Of a DNA stretch of 64,000 nt, positions 23,997-35,400 are shown one piece after another. The notes below the pieces were generated by a model, which did no database searches, was not told where the DNA came from, and saw only the letters and a program-made list of their open reading frames with translations. Source of the DNA: Garcia nutans (lineage: Eukaryota > Streptophyta > Magnoliopsida > Malpighiales > Euphorbiaceae); contig CANTUV010000007.1 in NCBI GenBank assembly GCA_947685225.1, forward strand, positions 15,086,501 to 15,150,500, written 5' to 3'. The translations under genes and the position numbers were made by a program. Each line of letters begins with the position of its first letter. The first letter of the stretch is position 1.

Positions 23997-26190
23997 TGTA
24001 ACACCCCCTACATAGACCATACACTTACCTATATAGGAGATGCCGCCTAACATTTACAATTGTACTAAATATATGTTTATGCATGTACTAAAGAAATAAA
24101 ATCATAAAACCTTTTTGCAATAATGCCACTGTTAAGTTCTCTATATTACACACAGATATTCATATATTTATAAGAACTCTTAAATAAAACTTACATTATT
24201 ATAAGTATTCTCAAACTACAATCAAACTAGTACAACTGTCATACAAAATTAGTTTTGCTGTGTGACCCATAAAGATTACAATATTTACAATATTGTTCAT
24301 TGAACCTTGATGATGCAGTTGATCAAGAACGCAAGTCTCTCACTCTGCGGTCTCAACTCTCCTTGTTTGATCTACGCATCAGAAAACAATTCTAACATGC
24401 TAAGCAAAGCTTAGTGATGCTTATGTATTTATAATATGCAAGAAAATTTAAATAAAAGAGATCTAGCAATTAAATAATTTAGAAACATCGAATTACATTA
24501 CTTTATGAATGCTAAATAAAGAAATTAATTAAATTCATTGTAAATTGAAATACTAAGCACAATTAGATTCAAAATGGAGTAATTTATCAACAATTGAATA
24601 ACAAATTGTTAACTGAATAACACATTATTTTCATTATATATAACTATTTAAATTATGCCCAAACACACTGAGCTCAGATTCTAGATTTGGATAACGGGTC
24701 ACTGAAGGCAATTTGATGACACTGTATACAATTTTGGCCAATGGCCCACTATGGCATAAATGCCCACTGAGTGTGATGACACAGAGTGTCTTTGGATGGC
24801 ACAGAGTGCCCACTAACACTTTGGATATCCTCCCTTTTGGCTAGCCATTCAATCCCAAGCTAGATCTAAAATCAGTATGATTAGGGCAATTCATTAATTT
24901 GTAGTTAACACTGAATTATATATATCATTTCAATGAAACAATACTTTCATCAATATTTAGTATTATAAATCTTTATCATAAATTCAAAGTTTATCACTCT
25001 TTTTCATACTCTCAACGCTTACACATGATTCCTAACACAAAAGTGATAAACATAAACATATTAGCTTCATACTAGACCCGTATATCACAAAATACAAGTC
25101 AAAAACATCATTTAGGTACCCCGCGACCGTGGCATCTCAACCCCACGACCATGGGATACAAGAAGAAGCTATAAAATGATTTTGAAGACCCCCACGGTCA
25201 CGGCCGTGGCATTTAGAACGGCTCTGTTTTAGCAAAATTCTTAAAGACACAGTCTCTTTTTCAATCCCACGGTCGTGGCATTGATTTTTGGTCTGTTTTC
25301 AGAGTAATTCTTCCTCCAAAAGTTTCCACTTTGATGCCACGCTCGTGGCACCTTTAAGCCACGCCCGTGGCATCCCAAAATCATGTCTTCTGCACATTTA
25401 ACTTCATGAAACACCAACATACTGAAAATCTAAGATAATAATATATTAAACTCAAACTTTTGACATAAAAAGGATTCATATCAAATATTTTACCACAACC
25501 TCACTCAATCAAACTTTCAATCATTTCATATGAATAAAACCAACATCAAACCATTCAATTCTCATAAAGGTTGAGTTAAGGATTAAAACCCATCATGTAA
25601 AGACTATTTTCACTCAACAACCCATTTAATCAATATTTTTAAGAAATATACCACTATAAAGAATAAATCATTAAAACTCATAAAAATTCCTATATTTGCA
25701 AATTATAAATCCAAAAGCACATACCTCTTCTTTTTCTTTAATTAAGTGTTAATAATCTCAACTTTCTATTTTAATCTTCTCAAAACTTATAACTAAACCT
25801 TATTTTCTCTTTGGTTTTGATCAAACTCTTAGAAAGAAGGAAACAAGAAGGAGTTTTGATGGGGAGAAAGGTGGTGAACGTGGGAAGAAGAAGAGGAAAG
25901 AAAAAAAGAAATACTTCTAAACATCACACCTGTCCACACACCTACAAACACTTATATATATATAGTAATTTAGTGTAGCCAATCTCATCTTAGTTATGGT
26001 GTACCCTCTTTCTTATCCGTTGATTCTAGTTCGATTTTAAATTTCGTAAAACAGTAAAAATAAATATTTACTTCGTTAAATTTTTGAGATCCACTATTTA
26101 CATCACTTATCTTTATCTCTTATATCACAATTCACTATTAATTATCACTATTAATTTAAAAGTTTAGTATCTAAAATTTTAAACATTACA
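23997..26190 (-). repeat. Tekay/Del-like 5' LTR (copy D)
   Basis: On the minus strand it starts TGTAATGTTTAAAATTTT at 26190 and ends GGGTGTTACA at 23997, about 2194 bp. A TATATATATATAAG stretch near 25953-25966 is a possible TATA region. A group of CCACGGTCGTGG-type palindromes lies at 25115-25380, and short repeats of CACAGAGTG and GGCCCACT at 24700-24810. No gene is seen in it. Confidence 0.8.
25115..25380. repeat. CCACG-CGTGG palindrome cluster in LTR copy D
   Basis: Seven or so short palindromes such as CGCGACCGTGGCAT (25121), CCACGACCATGG (25142), CCACGGTCACGGCCGTGG (25191), CCACGGTCGTGG (25268), GCCACGCTCGTGGC (25336) and GCCACGCCCGTGGCAT (25358). They stand out as GC-rich islands in AT-rich DNA and are spaced by 20 to 80 bases. 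Confidence 0.85.
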
Positions 26191-26378
26191 TAACCAGTGT
26201 GATCTAATCCATTAGAAAGATAACCAGCAATGACGTGGGAGCATGGAATCTTACTAGTTTGAAACTTCGCGTAGCTACAAGACTTCTCAAATAGTTTAAC
26301 AGTATGCACTCTACCTCCTTTTCTTCTTGAGTTATCACGAGTTATCTTTATCGAGAAAATGCCATTATGCAGTCAAAA
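26191..26378 (-). pseudogene. MULE transposase SWIM zinc-finger fragment
   Basis: Read on the minus strand, the frame gives GGRVHTVKLFEKSCSYAKF then QTSKIPCSHVIAGYLSNGL. This is the SWIM-type finger found near the C-terminus of MuDR-family transposases (C-x-C, later C-x-H); here the second Cys of the first pair is Tyr. It is bounded by LTR copy D at 26190 and by another LTR start at 26379. It is the domain missing from the MULE at 8971-12955, and its upstream codons continue that gene exactly where it stops. Confidence 0.8.
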
Positions 26379-27060
26379 TGTAACATCCACAATTCTAGAC
26401 ATAATTAAATATTTATATGGAGGATATATTAGAGTGTTGGGAGAGGTATATGTATAATATATACCTAATATATATATACAAGATATATATAAGATATACA
26501 TTGGATACCTAATGTATGTATGATGTATACCTAATATATACACTTTTACTAAAAGATGAAGAATGATAAAAAGTCAAAAAGTAAAAAGTTGAAAAGTTAA
26601 ATATATATATAATTAAAAAAAGAAAAGAAAATTAAATTATTTATAGATGGAAGACTAAAAATATCACATTAGTTGTAATTATATAATTAAGTAAGGGATA
26701 AAGTTGGAAATCAAAGTTTATAAAAAGTTATTCATCTTCCTATTCATAGCTTGGCCGAATTTCATATATAGAGAGAGGGAGAGCTTGGCTTCATCAAATA
26801 CTCTAATTTTTTTAGGAATTCAAAAGGATTTAAGATGGTTTTAAGGATTAATCAAGTATTAGGTAAATTTTCTTTGATTTGAACTAGGTTTCTTTGATTT
26901 TTAAGGTTATGTATAATTTAGCTAGTGAGAGAAGTTATTTAAATTGTTAAATTTGATAGTAATAAAGTTAATATGGTGGATATATAATGATTTGATGATT
27001 AATTGGTTGAGATGGACACAATTGGTGATGTCAGGGTTTATAGGATGGATATGTGAAGTT
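26379..27060 (+). repeat. Truncated Tekay-like LTR
   Basis: Starts TGTAACATCCACAATTCTAG and follows the LTR at 12956 closely for several hundred bases, with the landmarks TTTATATGGAGGATATATT, AAAGTTGGAAATCAAAG (26701) and GCTTGGCCGAATTTC (26750). It then fades into a region I cannot align by eye near 27060. The right half of the LTR and all internal parts are absent. Confidence 0.6.
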
Positions 27061-27500
27061 AGGGTTTCTATTACTCTAACTACATGTTGCAAACAAGTTT
27101 AACTTGTTGCACATGTGCTTGTGTAATTTAGTGATCATTGTAGCCTTCGCTGCAAAAATGATGTGGCAGCATTGTGACACCCTCACCATCATTGATCTAG
27201 TCATTGTTTCTTGTAGAATTTAAGAAGAACGGGAGAGAAACATATCGTTATTATTATCTCAATATTGAAGATTGACAGCATGTTACCTTTTGGATCCCTT
27301 GTAGTTGAGATTGACCATGGAAGATGGATATTGTTAATATTTCATGGAAAAAATAAGTTTTATATAACTTGTACATCATTTTTTAAAATTTGTTAAGTTG
27401 AAACAATATCCTGACTGCTATTGATTTATTGCCAAACTTTATAGTTCTTAAGTCATATTTCTTCTTTATTACCTTGGATAACTAATCACTTGCATTTTTT
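27061..27500. other. Interval without recognised genes
   Basis: Less AT-rich than the surrounding elements, and ending near the exon-like pieces that follow. No convincing open frame is seen. Confidence 0.35.
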
Positions 27501-28845
27501 CTAATTACCTTCATTGGCTGCACTATTATGTTGATGGCTATGGCACCACTAGGAAAGACACCAAATGTAAGTTTCTCCATTCTCTTAGTGAACCTACTAT
27601 GATTGGCAATGTACTCTTTTTTTTCATGTAATACTGACTTGCTTGGCATGCTTAATTATTGATCATAGAAACAAATATCATACATTGTTCTACTCAGTAT
27701 AACTTTGAAAGGGCAGTGTTTCATTGACTATCGATATTTGTAAGACTTAAATTGTGTCAATGTCCTTTAAGAAAAGCCTAGTATATAGTAAAGAATTTAT
27801 ATTGAATCATGAAAATGCTGTTATGCAACTTGCACATGAACAAGTACACACATAGGCACTTGGGAGTGTATGTATCTGCTTTATTATAATTTTGTAATCA
27901 TTTCCTTTTACCATGCTACATTGCAATGAGTTTGATCCCAGACAAAGGAGTAGCCATTTTTGCCAAATCAATGAAATAAAGTTCAACATGTAATGCTATC
28001 AAGCGATTGTTTCTAGAAGACTAAAATCATTTAGTTCTCAGCACAACACATAATAGAATTGATGCAGAAGTAGGGACAAGAAACAGAGTTATTGTAAAAT
28101 GAGGGGATAGTTGGCTGCAATTTGTCATAATGAGCAACACCGATTCATTTCATGAGAAATGGGTTGCGTATGTTTGTGTTGGGCCTGTTAGTATGCATGT
28201 TACAACTTTATGAATTTCATAAAGTTGTGGTCATTGCACTGGAGAGATTGGGTTTTCTTTTCTCTCTTATATCAATGCAAAACGCAAGTGCATGAGCACA
28301 AACAAATAGGTAGCTCTTTACTGGTATACTTTCCTTTCATCCACATAGGAACATGCGTGCTTATGCGCATACTCAGATTGATATTAAAAAAATTTACATA
28401 CATTCACATATACTATTAGAGATTTGTTCTTATTCATTATTCAACTGTTGCAATTTATAATCTTTCTTACATCTTGCAGATACCAAGAGACATTTTGTTA
28501 GAATTCCTTGGCCCTTCAAAAGTATAAAAGGAAGTGATCCAGAAAGTAATAAACTCTATTGTAGCTTAGTATGTTGAAAAGGTAACCGGGACCAGATTTT
28601 GTTTTGGTATTCAAACTTAATAATTTTCATATATATCATCAAGAAAATGCATTGGCAGTGTACACTTTTGTTGTTTTTGCATGTTCTTAAAAATTCTGGG
28701 ACTAATTATTTTTCTTTTACTTTCTGCAGGAAGACTTGGAAGTCAGTAAAGACTTGAGAGTGGAGCAGAGCTTTGAATATATTGAAGAAATGTTTGAACC
28801 AGATAAAAATTCAACTTCGATGCAATCATTAGGCTTCAAATAAAT
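27500..28845 (+). pseudogene. Unrecognised spliced gene fragment (three exon-like pieces)
   Basis: Three pieces with good splice signals: one ending CACCAAAT before GTAAGT (27569), one from 28480 (after TCTTGCAG) to 28582 before GTAACC, and one from 28730 (after TTCTGCAG) to a TAA near 28843. One frame runs through all three: APLGKTPN, IPRDILLEFLGPSKV, KEVIQKVINSIVA, YVEK, EDLEVSKDLRVEQSFEYIEE, MFEPDKNST and MQSLGFK before the stop. The middle piece carries a TAA and a TAG where CAA/GAA and CAG would fit. The last piece is acidic and looks like a true C-terminus. I do not recognise the family. It may be a 3' fragment of a host gene stranded among elements or carried by one. Confidence 0.45.
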
Positions 28846-28849
28846 GAAT

Positions 28850-29288
28850 GAACAATATTCTGTACTTTTGAGAATGAATCAGAAATTTTGTATTATTTCT
28901 ATAAGTTTTTACCTTCAATCGGAATTAAGATAAGATGAAAACACCTATAGTACGTTTGGTGTGCAAAGTTAACAGAGTTTATTGTTCCACATGCTATAAA
29001 TGGCTAGAGAAACCATTTGGGGAGATACAAAATTGCAATCTTTGATAACTTTTTTTACTCTGACAGACTCACTTATTTTAGAAAAATTAACTATTAAGAA
29101 AAGGTTAGTTATTTTTATTTGATATATAAATTTATATATTTTTTCTATTATATATACTTTATAAGTATAATAGAAATCTAATGTATTAACTAATTTATTG
29201 AAATAATAAATAGATTATAATTTGAGACAATTTGAAGTATTTTTTTTAATTTAATTTCCAAAAAAATTGGATGAAAAGAGCAATCTAT
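28850..29288. other. Interval without recognised genes; lost left end of CACTA element
   Basis: Here the left terminus of the CACTA element should lie, but I see neither CACTACAAAAA nor the TTTGCGACGG subterminal repeats found at the right end. The 29100-29290 part is AT-rich with TATCTATATATATC repeats. Confidence 0.45.
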
Positions 29289-30615
29289 CTATATATATCT
29301 ATATATATCACGTATCTCAGTTAACATATTCTCATTCACTTGTTGAGATGTACTTCCACTGCCCTTAAAGATGTGAAAACTCGCTAAATTCCCCAACCCA
29401 TATATTCTGGCCTTCTTTGTTCCTCCTGCCGCTTCAACAAATAAATCATCATCATCCTTAGTACAAGATTGAACTTCCTCTCCATTTGCCTCTTCTGTAG
29501 ATTGTGATGCTTTCAATTTCTGAAAGCTTTCCTAAAAATGAAAATCAAAACAACGTTAGAGTCAAAACAATCCAGTAGCCAATACACGCAATTCACAAGC
29601 AATATTCATAAATAGGCAATTTAATAAGATTTAACAAAAAAAGTATTAACCAGATTATGACATAACCTATTTATGGGTCTCAGTTCCAATGATTATGATC
29701 TCCTCATAAACACAAAAATTGAATAATTCAACTAGTTCTTTTTAATAATTGTACTAGCAGCACAACCAAGATGAGGTTCCAAATGCAAGTTGAAACTCAA
29801 AAAAACTGAAGGCTACAAGTTCAAAAACTGCCAATTGAATTGCAATGCAAAGAACAATTTGTTTACAGATAAGAGGAGTTAAAGAACTAAGTGGCTAAGC
29901 CATACAAACAGACAATGGGCAATATTTCCATCATTCACAAACAAATTAAAGGGACAACTCTGCAGAATATTTGACAATACTTTAAGAATAAAAGGGTGAA
30001 AGAAGATGGTATTTACATTAATGTTTAAAATTTTAAAACAGGGGAAAATTTGCAGAGCAGTCACTTCCTATAAGATAGATGCAAGCAAAAATTTTTGTTG
30101 AAATATTATTGACTGATGCAAACTAAAGAGCCAACAATGAGCCACAATCACATAAGTACCCTATGGCGAAACAAATCAAATAAGTAGAAAAAGGTATAAC
30201 AAAACTTAGAGCGCACTATAACACAACCTAAGAACAAAATATTAGAAAGAAAAGCCAATCAACTAATAACAAAAAAGCATAAAATCATAAGATTCTAGTT
30301 CAGATGCAACAACCATATACAGAAACCAGGTGATAGAATCCACACTTGGGAATGTTTAAGAATAAGCACATATCATTAGTTTGAAGGTTTATCATTTATA
30401 ATGAAACAATTACAAAAACAACAGAAAAGAAATCGTCAAAGCCTAACACAAATTCCAGAATCAAGAAGTAAACAAAACTCGAGTACCATGAAAACACAAA
30501 GAAATTACTATGAAATCAAACTGCCTATATTAATTGAAATCTGAAAATTTGAAAGAGAGTGTATACATTATGCAATACCAAGTAAACCACACACCATATC
30601 AGTCATATTTTCAAC

Positions 30616-30681
30616 AAAAACATTATAAACTCATCCATAAAATAATGTAAAAACATTATAAACTCATCCATAAAATAATGT
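30616..30681. repeat. Tandem duplication, 33 bp twice
   Basis: Two adjacent identical copies, 30616-30648 and 30649-30681, each beginning AAAAACATTATAAACTCATC. They lie in an intron of the CACTA Transposase_24 gene. Being identical, the duplication looks recent. Confidence 0.85.
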
Positions 30682-31830
30682 AAATAAAATATATTAACTT
30701 ACATGAACAAGTTCCGATCTCTTATCTATAAACTTCCCCCGATCTTTTTTACTGGTATGGCTATGCTTGAACAATTCATAATTTCCAGGAAACTTTCCCC
30801 CATTTGCTGCAGCCTATTTAAATCAATATGAAACACAAACATAAGATGAAAAAAATAGTCAATTTATTTAACAAAATAAGATGTAGATTACATACCAAAT
30901 CCTTCGCATGCTCTTTCATCGATTTCGACCCACAAGTGTGAGTAGATGGCCCTGTTCCTGGTCCAGCAGGCTCAGACAGTCTGTTCTTAGACTGTTGCTC
31001 TAATAAGTTTTTAGCATCTTTCGTTTCCCAATCTTTTCTCCACTCTTCTACAAATTCGGAAGGCACGGGACAGTTCACTAATCTGTTATGTCTCACATTG
31101 TAAATGAAAGTACTGTGTCTCCTTGCTGCTTTGCTTTCCCAAGCTTTTCTCATCAAGCCATCTTCAGATGACCTCCAAGTAAATAATTTCTGCAAAGTAA
31201 GTAAAAATTACTAAATATGCTAGCCATTATCATTATTAAAGAATATAAACAAACAAATAAAAATGAATATTAGATAAACATTAACTTTAAACTCTCCGAA
31301 GTATAAGTCTTTTGATTGTCGAGACAGTTTTGCACAAGAGGATCCTGTTTTATCAGGATACCGTTGAAAAGCTTCTGTGCATGCATGTGATATGCCCCAT
31401 AAATCAGGATTAAATCTGAAACAACTTAAGATTATTAATAAAGTGCCAAAATAGTGACTAAATAGGATAAAATTAGTAAATTACCTATCAGCCTTTGACC
31501 AACTAATTATTATTCGCCCATCAGCATCACGAGCTGGTTCTTGGGATCGAGAGCCTCTACTTATAACGTCATTGTTAAAATCAGGTTGAGGTTCATGTTC
31601 ACTAGAATTAGGAGATGAAGATGATATTTGGGGATTTTCTATTCCTAATCCGTGCATGTTATCCAGTGAGGGAGTAGAAGAGGGTGGTGTTATAGGATTA
31701 GAAGATTCAGATGTTCTTCTCCTAGATGTTGGAGTTCCATCTGTGTTAGGATTTGAAGATTCAGAGGTTTTTCTCCCAGATGTTGGAGTTGCTTCTGAAT
31801 TTGGACTTACAGCCGCTGGAATTGCAGGTG

Positions 31831-31930
31831 TGGGTTGGGTAGGTGCTATGGCTACTGGTGTGGGTTGGGTAGGTGTTATGGTTGTTGGTGTGGGTTGGGT
31901 AGGTGCAATGGTTGTTGGTGTGGGTTGCGA
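31831..31930 (-). repeat. 30-bp coding minisatellite
   Basis: Three full 30-bp units (31831-31860, 31861-31890, 31891-31920) and a partial fourth, each close to TGTGGGTTGGGTAGGT plus a variable tail. On the minus strand they encode repeats of QPTPTTIAPT, a proline/threonine-rich linker in the Transposase_24 protein. Confidence 0.85.
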
Positions 31931-32436
31931 CGGTACCATGGCTGCTGGAACTGTACGTGTGGATCATCCTCTTCCCACTAGTGGTTGAATAATATTGCGA
32001 CCTTTCCCTCTAGCCATATCTGCAAGAACCCATAAAACATAAGATTAAATATAGAGAAAAAGAGTAGCAATATTAAATGAAAGGAGGTTCAGTAATTTCT
32101 TGTTGTTATTGTTTTAACACAATTTCAGAAGCATATTGTCAGCAAAATTGTTAGCAACTAAGCAGTGAATATCGTGTAAAGGTTTCATATAGCATGATGT
32201 TATGAATGCATGTGATAAATACTTATGTAACTACCATGTATGCAGCAAGAATTGACAGCATATGTAGTAAATTAATAAATTAAAGCAAAATTATTATAAC
32301 ATTTCAAAAAGGGCCATAAATAGTTCCCAACTCTAAAGTATAGTCAAAGTAAACATCAAAACAAGGAAAAATAACCAAATACTAATTAGTCATTTACCTC
32401 TTAACTAATTACAAATAATCACTCTTTCTAATGAAT

Positions 32437-35400
32437 TTACTCTTCGTCTTCATCATTATTCATCATCTCATCCTCCGAAGAATAATACTGAAATTCTTCA
32501 TCATTCCCTTCCTCCAAACTCTCACTTATATGCATTACAACACCTTCAGCATCATTTAAAGTATCAGGCATTTCATTGTCATTTACATCAAAAGTCTGCC
32601 TGGCTGTATCATCTTCTTGGAATGCCATTACTGTTTGAGAAACATTGGAAGGAGCTATAATTTCTGGCAGCTCAATTACATGTCTAGCTTTAACCTTCAC
32701 AACAGATAACCAATCACTATCAACACGTCTTATAGACGGATAAGGAGCATAGTATACCTATTGTGCTTGGCTTGCCAAAATAAAGGGCTCATACTTCCCA
32801 AATCTCTTCCTTTTGTGAACATCTATAATATTGTATCCTTTATGACACCTCATACCCACATCTAGCGTTGGATCATACCAATCACAAAGGAACAAAGTTG
32901 TCCGCTTAATTGGTAGTGCCGGGTACTCTATTTCAATGACCTCTTGTAACCTACCAAAGTAATCGCTTGATTGTTCACTGTTGTTTGTCCCTTTAATACA
33001 TACACCATTGGTAGATCTATTTGCACTTCTTCTCTCTATGTGGAACTTAAATCCATTCACAAAATACCCAGAATATGCCTTAGCATCATTGTAAGGTCCA
33101 TGTGCCAAGTCTTTTATAAATTGGTTGTTCACAGCATTCAACGGGTCATGCACCTATATGAAAAGCATAAATATTCAATACAAGTGCCTTAGATAATATT
33201 GACTACAAAATGCTAGGTAATAAACTTACATAGGATTTGAACCACTGGGGAAAATTATTATCCAAATGCATATCAATCTCATCCTTGCTAATGTTAGGAT
33301 TTTGAGTACGTAATTTGCCAACGAACAATCTTCATAGTATAAAGGACCATCATTAAGTATATCAAGAATGGGAGTGTAAAACAATATTACTGAAATTCAA
33401 TTTTAACATACTCGACAAATGGCTCAACTTCTGCACAATTCATGAGTGCATACGACTGAGCCGCGTTCCTCTCACATTCCTTCAATTTTCGATTCTTTGG
33501 TTGACCCATCGGTCGACCACAAGACTGGAATATTGATAACATTCCTTCAATCTCCTCCTCAACCTAACCATCATCATTCCGTGGCACACGATGATGTCTA
33601 GTTGATACATGTGGCTCAAAAAAATGGGCACAAAATGCAACTGCTTCTTGTACCAAGTACGCATTAGCAATTGACCCTTCAACTTGTGCCTTATTTTTTA
33701 CATCCTTTTTCAAATCACCATTGTAACTGCAAGATGTTTATATAAGGCTTACAATGCATTTATTAGTAAAGTAAGCTCAATAAAAGGGTTTAAGGAGAAA
33801 AGTAAATTACCGCTCAAATGGATACATCCAATGATATTGTACAGGCCCTGCAATCCGAGCTTCATATGGTAGATGGATAGGAAGATGTTCCATAACATTA
33901 AAGAATGCTGGAGGAAAAAACCTCTCTAATTTGCATAGGATTTTCGGAATTTCCTCTTCAAGCCGTATCATATCATCTACCCATATGACTGAACTTGTTA
34001 ATTGTCTAAAAAATATACTAATTTCAATTATTGCCTCCCAAACTCTTGCTGGTAATAATTAACGAAAGGCAATCGGGAGTAAACGTTGCATAAACACGTG
34101 ACAATCGTGGCTTTTCATCCCATACATTGTTAATGTTTTCATGTTTACACATCTAGCCATGTTAGAAACATAGCCATCGGGAAACCTTAGTTCTTTTAAC
34201 CACTCACAAATTGCTTGCTTTCCATGCTTATCCAATGAGTATATTGCTTTTGGATATTTACCAATTTGTACATTTTTTTGTAACTCTGGCCTGTCTCATA
34301 ACACCATCATCTCCTCCCTTGCTTTGGCATTATCTTTCGATTTACCGTCGATGTTCATAATGGTGTTGAACAAATTATCAAAGAAGTTTTTTTCAATATG
34401 CATCACATCGAGGTTATGCCTAATTAGCAAAGAACTCCAATATGGCAAATCCCAGAAAATACTCTGTTTCTTCCATCCACTCCCACTCCGCCTACCAATT
34501 GCTGCATTAACATCATCTGAGTCTAGATCAGTAACTTTCAGTAAACCAAGAGAATTAAGTTCAACTAATATTTCTTCCCCGGTCTTCACAGGTGGTGGCA
34601 TGTCCTGAATTATTTTATTTTTTCTGAACCAAGTTCTATTCTTTCTCCATGGATGGTCAATTGGAAGAAACTTCCTATGATTATCGAACCATGTTTGTTT
34701 AGTTCCATTCAGAAGTGTAAAGGCATCTGTCTCTCCCATACAATGAGGACATGATAGCCTTCCACCAGTACTCCATCCAGAAAGCATTGACAAGGCAGGG
34801 AAGTCACTAATAGTCCATAAATTGTTTCAACTCAGCAATTAATGGTTGTAGGAGCACATCTATTTTCATTTTCGGATTATTAGGCTTTGGCACTAAGACT
34901 GTCAAGAACATGTACTCCGACTTACCACACATCCATGGAGGAAGATTGTAAGGAGTGACAATGATTGGCCACGATGAGTACGGTTCGCTGTATTTCCCAA
35001 ATGGCTGGAATCCATCAGAACTTAACCCGAGCATGACATTTCGAGTCTCAGAAGAAAATGAGGGATACAGATTGTGGAAGTGCTTCCAAGCAGGAGATTT
35101 AGATGGATGACGCATAACTCGCTCCTCGGACTTGTGTTCTGCATGCCACCTCATGTCTTTTGCGGTGGCATTAGATGCATAGAGTCGTTGCAACCTTGGA
35201 ATGAGAGGGAAGTAATGCATGACCTTGTATGCCTTCTTAACATTGCCAATTCGTTTGTATCTTGCTTGTTGGCAAAACTTGCACACAAGCAAATCTACAT
35301 CATCACCTCAGTATATCATACAATTATTTCTATAGCAGTCAATCTTCTGCACTAGGAGGCCTAAACCTTCAATCAATCTTTTCGTTCTATAGAAATTTTC

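Larger units (their letters stand above)
20539..26190 (-). mobile_element. Tekay/Del-like (chromovirus) retrotransposon, truncated (copy D)
   Basis: Minus-strand element: LTR 26190-23997, primer-binding site, gag from 23845, then protease, reverse transcriptase, RNase H and the start of integrase. It is cut at 20539, where it meets copy C head-on. The primer-binding site TGGTATCAGAG fits initiator tRNA-Met, the usual primer of this lineage. To its right is a MULE zinc-finger fragment, so it inserted into a MULE; the other flank was lost with its 3' half. Confidence 0.9.
29289..32017 (-). pseudogene. CACTA TNPA-like protein (Transposase_24 family), multi-exon
   Basis: Second CACTA gene, likely the protein that binds the subterminal repeats. 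It starts at ATG 32017 (MARGKGRNIIQPL). Exon 1 ends at 31485 (SWSKAD) before GTAATT and holds a 10-residue repeat, QPTPTTIAPT, in about four copies. Exon 2 (from 31417) reads FNPDLWGISHACTEAF and SRQSKDLYFGEF. Exon 3 (about 31193-30898) has LFTWRSSEDGLMRKAWESKA and FVEEWRKDWETKDAK, the family core. Exon 4 near 30814-30714 reads GGKFPGNYELFKHSHTSKK. Exon 5 (29533-29289) ends with ARIYGLGNLASFH and then stops where a coiled coil would be expected. A TGA in exon 1 (GRG, stop, STRT) and the lost C-terminus suggest it is not functional. Confidence 0.8.

Noticed and set aside
25115..25380. CRISPR-like array (short palindromes with spacers)
   Set aside because: The palindromes vary, the spacing is irregular, and the DNA is a plant LTR. 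CRISPR arrays are not found in such genomes.
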